A stretch of DNA of 10,932 nucleotides from Nitrospirota bacterium (GCA_005877565.1 VBOK01000050.1:1-10932); one strand, 5' to 3'. Positions 1 through 7,650 are shown, counted from the stretch's first letter. Numbers and translations are program-made. Notes: generated by a model not told the origin, from the sequence alone.

Positions 1-49
1 CCTGATTCCTATCGTATGCTGATTGGAATATTAACGATGGATTGTGGCG

Positions 50-78
50 ATTCTCTGCGCTTTTGGGGGAGGTGTCAA
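50..78 (-). promoter_or_regulatory. Possible leftward promoter leaving the window
   Basis: On the minus strand TTGACA (73-78) is followed after exactly 17 bases by GAGAAT (50-55), a 6/6 match for a -35 box and 4/6 for a -10 box. It would drive a gene to the left of the window that cannot be seen here. It lies downstream of the small toxin-antitoxin-linked gene, so it would start a separate transcript. The evidence is sequence similarity and spacing only. Confidence 0.35.
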
Positions 79-139
79 TATTCACTGAACGGCTGTCACC
101 GCGGGCGGAAGTAGATGCGGAGCTTGGGTGAGAAAGGGG

Positions 140-340
140 TTACATTCCCGTAAGTTTTCTTGCAGTCTCGAATTTTGCTTTGACGGCCGCTGCTTTTTCA
201 GCACGCGCGGCAATGATGCCTTGCTCCCATAACAAAATTAGTTCCCGGAGCATAAGCCGCAACAGATCTGCTTCTTGCTGGGCTCTGTCACGAGCTGATT
301 CTAGATTGAAACGTATGGCATTCTTTTGGGTACTATGCAT
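140..340 (-). CDS. Small helical protein, third gene of the TA operon
   Basis: A 66-residue protein of unknown function that I do not recognise. It starts at the ATG at 338-340, 14 bases after the stop codon of the XRE antitoxin, with a good Shine-Dalgarno sequence AAAGGA at 346-351, five bases from the start. A much longer reading in the same frame (to 628) is only the antisense of the antitoxin and is not used. The protein is almost entirely charged and helix-forming: it is rich in Ala, Glu, Lys and Arg, has Leu-rich stretches such as LLRLMLRELILLWEQG in the middle and no Cys, and has no signal peptide. A short amphipathic helix pair or coiled coil is likely. Its placement and ribosome binding site argue for translation in the same transcript as the antitoxin. 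It could be an accessory part of the module or an unrelated passenger. Confidence 0.6.
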   Translation of the reverse strand: MHSTQKNAIRFNLESARDRAQQEADLLRLMLRELILLWEQGIIAARAEKAAAVKAKFETARKLTGM

Positions 341-354
341 GGCAATCCTTTCGC

Positions 355-666
355 TTAGGTTCGAATCGTCCGACTGAGATCGGTGGGCTTGGCCCCGAGG
401 ACGAGAAGCGAGCTGACCAGCAAGTCCATGGAAACGGACGGGTCGCCCGCTTCCATCTTGGCTACTCTGGACTGGCTGGAACGCAGGCGTTTTGCGAGCT
501 CGACCTGCGAAAGGCCGCGCCGTTGTCGGCGCTCGCGAAGGCTGCGGCTCAAGGACAGCTTCATCTCGATGAGCGCGGCGTCGGCATCCGACAAGCCCAG
601 AAACTCCTGCACCGACCCGACAGTCCATCCGGCCGCTTTGAGTTTCTCGCGCTTGCTCTTTTTCAT
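355..666 (-). CDS. XRE-family antitoxin (HigA-like)
   Basis: A 103-residue DNA-binding protein. The N-terminal third (residues 1-35, with AAGWTVGSVQEFLGLS) matches the region that precedes the DNA-binding domain in HigA2-type antitoxins. A Cro/C1 helix-turn-helix follows at about residues 38-90, with the typical RRGLSQVELAKRLRSSQSRV segment and a short MEAGDPSVSMDLL stretch after it. In this family the protein neutralises a RelE/HigB-like RNase toxin and represses its own promoter. Its ATG (664-666) overlaps the toxin stop as ATGA, so the two are translationally coupled, with toxin first, the HigB-HigA order. The reading frame is intact even though the toxin upstream is broken. A palindromic operator lies in the promoter at 1045-1062. 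It could now act as a free-standing regulator, or neutralise a toxin from elsewhere. Confidence 0.85.
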   Translation of the reverse strand: MKKSKREKLKAAGWTVGSVQEFLGLSDADAALIEMKLSLSRSLRERRQRRGLSQVELAKRLRSSQSRVAKMEAGDPSVSMDLLVSSLLVLGAKPTDLSRTIRT

Positions 667-1023
667 TCCTCCACCTCTCGTTCGCCCGTCAGTCGGTCGT
701 AGTCGCGCAGCCGGCGTTTGCAGGCTTCGATGATCGTCCTGGGCGTCTGCTGCGTCTTTTTGCTGAAGACCTCCAGAATGACGACGGCGTCGGGATCGGC
801 ACGGTACATGATACGGAATGTGGCAGCCGCGTCGTTGACGCGCAGTTCATGGCACCGTGGCCCGAGCCGGCATCGGCAGCGAGTGCGGGAGCGCCAACGT
901 TTCGCCGCGTTACAACAGCCTGAGCAGGTAGCCGGCCTCGATCCTGGCTTCTTTGGAAAACGGCGGCGTCTTCACTTCGCCGCGGAGCCAGACGATCGGC
1001 CTCTCGGCCTCTGGCTTCTTCAC
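663..1023 (-). pseudogene. RelE/HigB (Gp49-like) toxin pseudogene
   Basis: Remains of a type II toxin, the RelE/ParE superfamily protein related to phage Gp49, which is normally an mRNA-cleaving RNase. Starting from GTG at 1021-1023, preceded by GAGGAAGG, the reading gives VWLRGEVKTPPFSKEARIEA and then GYLLRLL, the classic N-terminus of the family. Codon 38 is TAA (910-912), where relatives have Gln (CAA to TAA is one transition). Reading on, the frame gives RGETLALPHSLPMPA and then breaks at about 864/865. The C-terminal half continues in another frame with RCHELRVND, RIMYRADPDAVVILEVFSKK and RRLRDYDRL, ending at 663. Adding two bases (for example restoring an ATC codon) joins the halves. 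Two independent lesions argue for a true pseudogene, although errors in assembly cannot be excluded. The stop overlaps the antitoxin start. Confidence 0.85.
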
Positions 1024-1040
1024 CGACTGCCTTCCTCGTC

Positions 1041-1069
1041 ACTATATGTCAAATATGACATAATGTCAA
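1041..1069 (-). promoter_or_regulatory. Promoter of the toxin-antitoxin operon
   Basis: On the minus strand TTGACA (1064-1069) is separated by exactly 17 bases from TATAGT (1041-1046): a perfect -35 box and a 5/6 -10 box. The predicted transcript start is near 1034, about 11 bases before the toxin GTG, so the leader is very short and begins inside the GAGGAAGG ribosome binding site (1030-1037). The promoter appears undamaged although the toxin is broken, so the antitoxin and the 66-residue gene can still be transcribed. Confidence 0.75.
1045..1062. promoter_or_regulatory. Palindromic operator within the TA promoter
   Basis: TATGTCA (1045-1051), a four-base spacer AATA, then TGACATA (1056-1062) is a perfect inverted repeat. 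It overlaps the -10 box and half of the spacer. A third half-site, ATGTCA (1063-1068), overlaps the -35 box. This is the expected arrangement for autorepression by the XRE antitoxin, whose binding would block RNA polymerase. The assignment to this particular antitoxin is inferred from position. Confidence 0.65.
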
Positions 1070-1157
1070 TCGTCACCACCTCTTAATCTCCTTTCAACTT
1101 GGTGTTCAAAATTGGCACTTCAAGTTTATAACCGCCCGAAAAGATGGCTAAAACCTG

Positions 1158-1184
1158 GAACCGGTCGCAATTTGCGACCGGTTC
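1158..1184. repeat. Perfect 13-bp-arm inverted repeat
   Basis: GAACCGGTCGCAA (1158-1170), a single T (1171), then TTGCGACCGGTTC (1172-1184). The two arms are exact reverse complements. As RNA it would form a strong stem with a tiny AAUUU-type loop, but no run of T follows on either strand and no gene ends nearby, so it is not a typical terminator. As DNA it resembles a dimeric protein-binding site. Its role is unknown. Confidence 0.7.
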
Positions 1185-1361
1185 GGCATCGCAACATTCC
1201 TTTTGACACAGGTTCCTTTGCAAAAGTGACTTCGCGGATACGAGAGGGGTGGCGCCGATCCAGCCGATGTGGCCGGAGGCGGCGGGGTGGCGGCGAGCGG
1301 GGCGCCCCGATGAGCCAGAGCGCCTACAGCCGAGTCCGCGGGGCTTCGACGGCGGAAGGCG

Positions 1362-1425
1362 CCGCTCAGCGGGGTAGCTCGCCGACAGGACCCCAGAGCC
1401 GCAGGTGACAGGACCCGCTCAGCGG
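1362..1425. repeat. Paired repeats upstream of uvrA
   Basis: Two copies of CCGCTCAGCGG (1362-1372 and 1415-1425), each a palindrome around a central base, are 53 bases apart. Between and overlapping them are two direct copies of GACAGGACCC (1384-1393 and 1407-1416), 23 bases apart, about two helical turns. The last copy ends three bases before the predicted -35 box of uvrA. Binding by a regulator is possible; no known LexA box of the E. coli CTGT-N8-ACAG type was seen. Confidence 0.4.
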
Positions 1426-1428
1426 ACC

Positions 1429-1457
1429 TTGTCGGGGTGTAATGCGTCGGTTAGAAT
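1429..1457 (+). promoter_or_regulatory. uvrA promoter, probably giving a leaderless mRNA
   Basis: TTGTCG (1429-1434), 17 bases, then TAGAAT (1452-1457): 4/6 and 5/6 matches to the -35 and -10 consensus. The expected transcription start, about seven bases after the -10 box, falls at 1464-1465, which is the A of the uvrA ATG. No Shine-Dalgarno sequence precedes this ATG, which agrees with leaderless translation. Confidence 0.55.
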
Positions 1458-1464
1458 GACGGCT

Positions 1465-4015
<2,551 letters not shown>

Positions 4016-4017
<2 letters not shown>

Positions 4018-4053
4018 CACGCGGGGGGCGTGTCCTGGTAGCCGTCCGCGGCT
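4016..4053. terminator. Two small hairpins between convergent uvrA and luxR-type genes
   Basis: GACACGC-GGGGG-GCGTGTC (4016-4034) is a perfect 7-bp stem that begins inside the uvrA stop codon. AGCCG-TCCG-CGGCT (4040-4053) is a second stem just beyond the stop of the convergent LuxR-type gene. Neither is followed by a T-run on either strand, so intrinsic termination is uncertain, but their place between two converging genes suits transcript ends or 3'-end protection. Confidence 0.4.
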
Positions 4054-4056
4054 CTC

Positions 4057-4320
4057 TCAGAGTTTGTTTTCGATGGCGTAGCGCACCATCTGCGCCACGT
4101 TCCGGATGCCGAGTCGGCGCCCGATGTTGACGCGGTGCGTTTCGGCTGTGCGCGGGCTGATGCCCAGCTTCTCGCCGATCTGCTTGCTGGTGTACCCGTG
4201 GGCCACCAGGCTCAGCACTTGACGCTCGCGCGGGGTGAGGCGCGGGGTCGCTCGGCGCGAGTTCTTCGTGTCAAAGGCGGGGTCTTTGTGCTTCGTTTTA
4301 GAGGTCCGGCGTACAGTCAT
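4057..4320 (-). CDS. Orphan LuxR/GerE-type DNA-binding protein
   Basis: An 87-residue transcription factor consisting of little more than a LuxR (GerE, NarL-type) helix-turn-helix. A basic N-terminus (residues 1-27, TVRRTSKTKHK) is followed by LTPRERQVLSLVAHGYTSK, QIGEKLGISPRTAETHRVNI and GRRLGIRNVAQMVRYAIEN (about 28-87), with the conserved Glu, Gly and recognition-helix residues. There is no receiver or ligand-binding domain, so activity is not controlled by phosphorylation in the usual way. I start it at the ATG at 4318-4320; GGAGGAGGG lies at 4332-4340, a somewhat long 11 bases upstream. In-frame codons further up give no family sequence. It is divergent from the ECF sigma gene across about 200 bases, so it could regulate itself and that operon; this is inference from position. 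Confidence 0.88.
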   Translation of the reverse strand: MTVRRTSKTKHKDPAFDTKNSRRATPRLTPRERQVLSLVAHGYTSKQIGEKLGISPRTAETHRVNIGRRLGIRNVAQMVRYAIENKL

Positions 4321-4359
4321 GATGTGCAAAACCCTCCTCCTTGAACATGGGTGCCCGGC

Positions 4360-4389
4360 ATCATAGCCTGATCGCCAGCCGAAAGACAA
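4360..4389 (-). promoter_or_regulatory. Promoter of the LuxR-type gene
   Basis: On the minus strand TTGTCT (4384-4389), 18 bases, TATGAT (4360-4365): 4/6 and 5/6 matches to the consensus. The transcript would begin near 4353, giving a leader of roughly 33 bases that includes the GGAGGAGGG ribosome binding site. Confidence 0.5.
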
Positions 4390-4436
4390 TCGGGGAAACC
4401 TGGGAATGAACAACGGAAATCGGGTCGGCCAGGGAG

Positions 4437-4488
4437 GTGTCGCATTTTTCCTGGTTTTTCCGTGTCACCTTTGCCGAAATGGCGTGTC
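4437..4488. promoter_or_regulatory. Upstream region of the ECF sigma operon with three GTGTC repeats
   Basis: GTGTC occurs at 4437-4441, 4462-4466 and 4484-4488 in the intergenic stretch before the sigma gene, and TTTTTCC occurs twice between the first two. I found no clear housekeeping promoter for the sigma gene. A loose ECF-like pair, GGAAAT followed after 16 bases by GTGTCG, lies upstream and would fit autoregulation, but the match is weak. Confidence 0.25.
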
Positions 4489-4519
4489 TCAGGAAGTGTA
4501 AGAGGTAGGGGCGGGCGGG

Positions 4520-5059
4520 ATGGCGACTTCGGACTACCAACTATTGGACCGCTACGCGGCCGGCGACGAGTCGGCCTTCGAAGAGCTGGTCATGCGCCAT
4601 CAGAAGACCGTCTACAACCTGGCGTACCGGATGCTGGAGAACCATGCCGACGCGGCCGACTTGGCGCAGAAGACCTTCGTGCAGGCCTTCCTCCATCATC
4701 GGTCCTTCAAGCGCGAGTCTAGCTTTCGCACCTGGCTCTACCAGATCTGCCTCAACCAATGCCGTAACGCGCTGCGTGATCGGGCCCGGCTGGTGCATGA
4801 GGACGTGGAAGAGTTGGCGCTCGCGGCCCCGCAGGATACCTTTACGCAGGTTGCCAGGTCCGAGCTGAGGGACCGTCTGGGGCAGGCGATCCGAACCCTG
4901 CCGGCCAGGCAGCGGGAGGCCCTGGTGCTGCGCGTGTACCACGACCATGCCTTCTCGGAGATCGGGGTGATCATGAGCTGTTCCGAAGGGACCGCGAAGG
5001 CCAATTACCATCATGCGGTGGACAAGCTCCGCCGTGCCCTGATGGCGGGTGAGGGATGA
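4520..5059 (+). CDS. ECF-family RNA polymerase sigma factor (sigma-24 type)
   Basis: A 179-residue alternative sigma factor that directs RNA polymerase to stress promoters. Region 2 occupies about residues 6-86: LLDRYAAGDESAFEELVMRH, then NLAYRMLENHADAADLAQKTF (the core-binding and -10 segment, with Lys where Glu is usual) and SSFRTWLYQICLNQCRN. Region 4 occupies about 113-175, with TLPARQREALVLRVYHDHAF, SEIGVIMSCSEGTAKANYHH and AVDKLRRAL forming the -35-binding helix-turn-helix. There is no extra C-terminal domain. The stop codon overlaps the start of the next gene, a ZAS anti-sigma factor, as ATGA, the standard arrangement for a sigma held inactive by its membrane partner. The start at 4520 gives the normal family length; upstream purines (AGAGG, GGGCGGG) are a weak ribosome binding site. 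Confidence 0.95.
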   Translation: MATSDYQLLDRYAAGDESAFEELVMRHQKTVYNLAYRMLENHADAADLAQKTFVQAFLHHRSFKRESSFRTWLYQICLNQCRNALRDRARLVHEDVEELALAAPQDTFTQVARSELRDRLGQAIRTLPARQREALVLRVYHDHAFSEIGVIMSCSEGTAKANYHHAVDKLRRALMAGEG

Positions 5060-5583
5060 ACATGACCTGCAATGAAATCAAGGAATTGACCGTACCGTAC
5101 CTGGAACTGGACCTGGAGCCGTCCCGCGTCCGGGATGTCACTACCCACCTGAACGGGTGCGCGGGCTGCCGTGCAGAGATGGAGGCGGTCCGCCAGGTCC
5201 TCGTCCGGGTGAAGGGGATGGCGGTGCCAGACCCCGGTGACCAGTTCTGGAGGGGATTTCCGCAGAGGGTCCGCCGGGAGGTGGCCCGCCAGCAACCCTC
5301 TGCCCGGCGCACGTGGAACGTGATCCGGGCGCCGGGCTGGTCGTTGGCCTTCGCGGCGTCGCTGTTGCTCGTCGTCGGCGCCTGGTCCCTGAAAGGCCTG
5401 CTCGATACAGGACCGGTGCCGTCCGGGCAATCTGTGACGCAGGGTCCTAACGCTGCGGACCTGCCGAGTCTCGACGATGCGGACTGGGCGCCATCCTGGG
5501 AGGATGATCCCGACATGGTCCTGGTCGAGATGGCGACGCAACTGGATCGCCAGACCATGGACCGGTTATTTGCCGGCATTTAA
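5056..5583 (+). CDS. Zinc-finger (ZAS) membrane anti-sigma factor
   Basis: A 175-residue single-span membrane protein expected to bind and hold the ECF sigma factor encoded just upstream. The N-terminal cytoplasmic part carries a ZAS signature: C5, then H31-x3-C35-x2-C38 (HLNGCAGC), which coordinates zinc in this family. A linker follows to about residue 93, then one transmembrane helix (about 94-116, LAFAASLLLVVGAW) and an acidic periplasmic tail of about 60 residues ending in MDRLFAGI. The start at 5056 overlaps the sigma stop (ATGA); a second ATG at 5062 keeps all the motifs and cannot be excluded. With the Spy-like gene downstream it forms a three-gene unit. The likely signal is an envelope condition relayed by the tail or by the downstream protein; the trigger itself cannot be read from the sequence. 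Confidence 0.9.
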   Translation: MNMTCNEIKELTVPYLELDLEPSRVRDVTTHLNGCAGCRAEMEAVRQVLVRVKGMAVPDPGDQFWRGFPQRVRREVARQQPSARRTWNVIRAPGWSLAFAASLLLVVGAWSLKGLLDTGPVPSGQSVTQGPNAADLPSLDDADWAPSWEDDPDMVLVEMATQLDRQTMDRLFAGI

Positions 5584-5604
5584 AAAAGGAGCACGTGGGA
5601 GGAT

Positions 5605-6252
5605 ATGAACTCGATCACGCGTGGAATCCAAGCTGTCTCAGCCTTAATCCTGGTGCTGGTGGCGCCGATGTCATTGACCGTGGCCCAGGAGCCAGGTCGA
5701 CAGGGTGGCTCATCGCCAGCGCCACCGGCGATGGAAGAGCTTGACCGCATAACGACGCCGGAACGCGGCGGCAAAGACATGGAGGAACGCATCCGGCACT
5801 TCGAAGCCAAGCGGAGGGAGAAACTGCTACAAGCCTTGAAACTGGACGAGGCCACCCGTACCAGGTTTACCCAGCGGCTGGAGCAACTGGACCAGAAAGC
5901 GCAAGACTTGCGGCGCCAGCGGCAGGAAGCCGTGCAGGCCTTGCGTGAGCAAGCCAAGGGGCTGCGCAAGGAGATGCGGCGCGGGCAACCCAACGACGGT
6001 GGGCGCGTCCCTGAAGGGACTCCGCCTGCGGGAGGCAGCCCGGCCGATAACAGCGCGTTGCGGCAGACGCTAGAACGGGTCTATGCGGTGGAAGACGCTA
6101 TGACGGGCTTGCGGCGGGAACGCCTGCAAGTGGCGCGCGACTTGCTGACGCCCGAGCAGCAAGTAAAGTTCCTCCTTTTCACCGTAAGGTTTCAGAAGGA
6201 GATGCATGAGCGGCTGCTGCGGGAACGCGGCGGGCCGGAAGGCAGGCGGTAA
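5605..6252 (+). CDS. Spy/CpxP-like periplasmic protein
   Basis: A 215-residue exported protein. Residues 1-27 look like a signal peptide (hydrophobic core ALILVLVAPMSL, cleavage near VAQ-EP). The mature protein is two long charged helical segments (about 56-126 and 148-208) joined by a Gly/Pro-rich linker (127-149). LTPEQQ at 181-186 and LKLDEATRTRF at 78-88 resemble the LTxxQ-type motifs of the Spy/CpxP/ZraP/CnrX group, which act as periplasmic chaperones or metal-binding stress sensors. No His or Cys cluster is seen, so metal binding is not supported. It starts 21 bases after the anti-sigma gene, with GGGAGG very close to the ATG and a second purine run (AAAAAAGGAG) further up. As the third gene of the sigma operon it may feed back on the anti-sigma factor, as CnrX does; that is inference. 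Confidence 0.75.
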   Translation: MNSITRGIQAVSALILVLVAPMSLTVAQEPGRQGGSSPAPPAMEELDRITTPERGGKDMEERIRHFEAKRREKLLQALKLDEATRTRFTQRLEQLDQKAQDLRRQRQEAVQALREQAKGLRKEMRRGQPNDGGRVPEGTPPAGGSPADNSALRQTLERVYAVEDAMTGLRRERLQVARDLLTPEQQVKFLLFTVRFQKEMHERLLRERGGPEGRR

Positions 6253-6259
6253 ACCTCGT

Positions 6260-6289
6260 TTGACCCCTCTTCGTCGGTTCTGATACGCT
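6260..6289 (+). promoter_or_regulatory. Promoter of the YHS-domain gene, probably leaderless
   Basis: TTGACC (6260-6265) is followed after 18 bases by TACGCT (6284-6289), preceded by TG one base upstream (TGATACGCT), an extended -10 element. The expected start, about seven bases on, coincides with the ATG at 6296. No Shine-Dalgarno sequence precedes that ATG. The hexamer match is weak at the -10, so this rests on the extended element, the spacing and the same geometry seen at uvrA. Confidence 0.4.
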
Positions 6290-6295
6290 CCCGTC

Positions 6296-6571
6296 ATGTT
6301 GTGGCGATTCATCGTCCTCGGGGTCCTGCTCGTCATTGTGTATTTCATGGTGAAGAGCGCCCTGCAGGGTCTCTTCGGCAAGAGCCAAGACGTGACGCGA
6401 TCCGTCGGGACGTCAGGCAGGCCCTCCGAGATGGTCCAGGATCCGGTCTGCGGGATGTTCATTCCGAAGGAAGGAGCGTACTTCCTTGAACAGAGCGGGC
6501 AGAGGGTCTTCTTTTGCAGCGAGACCTGCCGCGCCAACTACCAGAAGAAGCTCAGCTCGGCACAGTTTTAG
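6296..6571 (+). CDS. Membrane-anchored YHS-domain protein
   Basis: A 91-residue protein with an N-terminal membrane helix (about residues 3-20, FIVLGVLLVIVYFMV), a linker, and a YHS/TRASH-like zinc-ribbon at about 46-85. Its markers are DPVCGMFIPKEGAYF (C52) and VFFCSETCRANY (C74 and C78). YHS domains are found with copper and other metal-handling proteins and mercury or heavy-metal ATPases, where the cysteines bind metal; here the domain would sit at the membrane surface. The ATG at 6296 has no ribosome binding site and follows a promoter-like element. The gene's stop overlaps that of the convergent lipoprotein gene by four bases. Metal handling fits the Spy-like protein next door but is not proven by sequence. 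Confidence 0.85.
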   Translation: MLWRFIVLGVLLVIVYFMVKSALQGLFGKSQDVTRSVGTSGRPSEMVQDPVCGMFIPKEGAYFLEQSGQRVFFCSETCRANYQKKLSSAQF

Positions 6572-6876
6572 CAGCCTGACGAATAGCTGTAGTCGTCCAG
6601 CGTGCCTTCCTTATTGAAGTACAGCGTGATCTCGCATTCGTGCGGATTGATCCCGCCCAGGATGCGTTGGGTGCCACCGGCGATCCGGTAGTAGGTCCAG
6701 GTCTCCCCGCCCCAGAAGCGCTTTGAGGCGCCGGAAGGCTTGCCCCACTCCTTCTCGAACCAGTCCTTGCTCTCGTGCCGTTGGGCCGCTGGCTTGAGCG
6801 ACTGTTCCAGATATGGATTGCTCGCGCATCCGGCGAGCAGCAACAGACTCACCAAAACGATCACCGACCGAGACAT
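6568..6876 (-). CDS. Small lipoprotein, BamE/SmpA-like fold possible
   Basis: A 102-residue predicted lipoprotein. The signal peptide (residues 1-16, VIVLVSLLLLAG) ends in a lipobox LLAGC with the lipidated Cys at 17; Ala at the next position favours outer-membrane sorting. The mature part contains WFEKEWGKPSGASKRFWGG and ETWTYYRIAGG, then CEITLYFNKEGTLDDY. This Gly-Lys-Pro / Trp-x-Tyr / Leu-x-Phe-x-x-x-Gly pattern is like the SmpA/BamE or similar small periplasmic folds, but the match is only general. C81 and the C-terminal C102 could form a disulfide. A ribosome binding site, AAGGGGG, lies just upstream of the ATG at 6874-6876. Its stop codon (6568-6570) overlaps the convergent YHS gene's stop. 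Role unknown; outer-membrane assembly is a guess from the fold. Confidence 0.8.
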   Translation of the reverse strand: MSRSVIVLVSLLLLAGCASNPYLEQSLKPAAQRHESKDWFEKEWGKPSGASKRFWGGETWTYYRIAGGTQRILGGINPHECEITLYFNKEGTLDDYSYSSGC

Positions 6877-6918
6877 GTGAACCCCCTTGGTTCAGGACGA
6901 AGCTAACATGGTTCTTAT

Positions 6919-6947
6919 TTGCAAAGCCCGCGGTGTTCTCCTAGAAT
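6919..6947 (+). promoter_or_regulatory. Promoter of the tal-mla operon
   Basis: TTGCAA (6919-6924), 17 bases, then TAGAAT (6942-6947): 4/6 and 5/6 matches, with the same -10 hexamer as the uvrA promoter. The transcript would begin near 6954, giving a leader of about 43 bases that includes the ribosome binding site CTGGAGG (6984-6990). It probably drives the transaldolase and, by close spacing, the Mla-like genes. Confidence 0.65.
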
Positions 6948-6996
6948 AGCATATAGGACCCGCACAAACACGGTTTCCTTCACCTGGAGGTTCCCT

Positions 6997-7650
6997 ATGA
7001 TGATCTTTTTGGATACCGGCAACGCGAAAGAGATCAAGGAAGCGACCAGCTGGGGCATCCTGGACGGCGTGACCACCAATCCATCGCTGGTGGCCAAGGA
7101 AGGACGCAGCTTCAAGGACCTCCTCCGGGAAATTTGCTCGATTGTGGACGGCCCGGTCAGCGCCGAGGTCGTCAGCGTCGAAGCCGACGCGATGATCAAA
7201 GAGGGCAAGGACCTCGCCAAGATCCATAAGAACATCATGGTTAAGGTCCCGCTGATTCCGGAAGGCTTGAAAGCCTGCAAGGCGCTGGCCTCGGAAGGGA
7301 TCAAGGTCAACGTCACGCTGTGTTTCTCGCCGAGCCAGGCCCTCCTGGCGGCCAAGGCCGGCGCCTGGTGCGTCAGTCCCTTCATCGGCCGGCTGGACGA
7401 CATCAGCGAGCACGGCATGGGGCTCATCCAGGACATCGTGACCATCTACCGGAACTACCACTTCAAGACGAAGGTGCTCGTGGCCAGCGTGCGCCATCCT
7501 CGGCACGTGGTGGAGGCCGCCAAGATCGGAGGGGACATCTGCACCATGCCGTTTGCCGTCTTCAAGCAGCTTGTCCAGCATCCCCTGACCGACGTCGGCT
7601 TGAAGAAATTCCTGGCAGACTGGGAGAAGCAGAACGTCCCGAGAGGGTAA
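6997..7650 (+). CDS. tal: Transaldolase (TalC/FSA-type short form)
   Basis: A 217-residue single-domain TIM-barrel Schiff-base aldolase of the small transaldolase/fructose-6-phosphate aldolase subfamily, cytosolic and part of the non-oxidative pentose phosphate pathway. The lysine that forms the Schiff base is K83 in NIMVKVPL. D6 (FLDTGNA), the TTNPS loop (26-30) and NVTLCFS (105-111) are in place. Two residues separate transaldolase from aldolase specificity: E57 (SAEVV), where E. coli FsaA has Gln59, and F129 (SPFIGRLDD), where FsaA has Tyr131 and TalB has Phe178. Both point to transaldolase rather than aldolase activity. CTGGAGG is six bases before the ATG; a second ATG follows directly at 7000. 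It leads the operon, 18 bases ahead of mlaE; no functional link to lipid transport is evident. Confidence 0.93.
   Translation: MMIFLDTGNAKEIKEATSWGILDGVTTNPSLVAKEGRSFKDLLREICSIVDGPVSAEVVSVEADAMIKEGKDLAKIHKNIMVKVPLIPEGLKACKALASEGIKVNVTLCFSPSQALLAAKAGAWCVSPFIGRLDDISEHGMGLIQDIVTIYRNYHFKTKVLVASVRHPRHVVEAAKIGGDICTMPFAVFKQLVQHPLTDVGLKKFLADWEKQNVPRG

Larger units (their letters stand above)
1070..1428. other. Gene-free stretch between the TA module and uvrA
   Basis: No convincing gene is present. The left part (to about 1245) is less GC-rich and contains the 27-bp palindrome at 1158-1184. The right part (about 1245-1428) is very GC-rich, carries paired short repeats next to uvrA, and has open frames only because stop codons are rare in such sequence. 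The one plus-strand frame open here (about 1112-1408) has no family resemblance and no ribosome binding site. Confidence 0.6.

Noticed and set aside
1..114. Frame open from the left edge to a TAG at 112-114
   Set aside because: Only 37 codons, no recognisable sequence, and the base composition differs from coding DNA in the rest of the window; could be chance.
140..628. Extended 162-codon version of the small protein gene
   Set aside because: Its first 96 codons are an alternative frame within the antitoxin gene; the internal ATG at 340 has the ribosome binding site and natural composition.
689..1042. 117-codon minus-strand frame in the toxin region
   Set aside because: A shifted frame of the toxin pseudogene; the family sequence is found in two other frames.
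1201..1230. TTGACA at 1203 as a uvrA promoter
   Set aside because: No acceptable -10 box lies 16-18 bases downstream, and it is over 200 bases from the start codon.
1112..1408. 98-codon plus-strand frame before uvrA
   Set aside because: Runs through the palindrome and GC-rich repeats, has no ribosome binding site, and its product is low-complexity Arg/Gly/Ser sequence.
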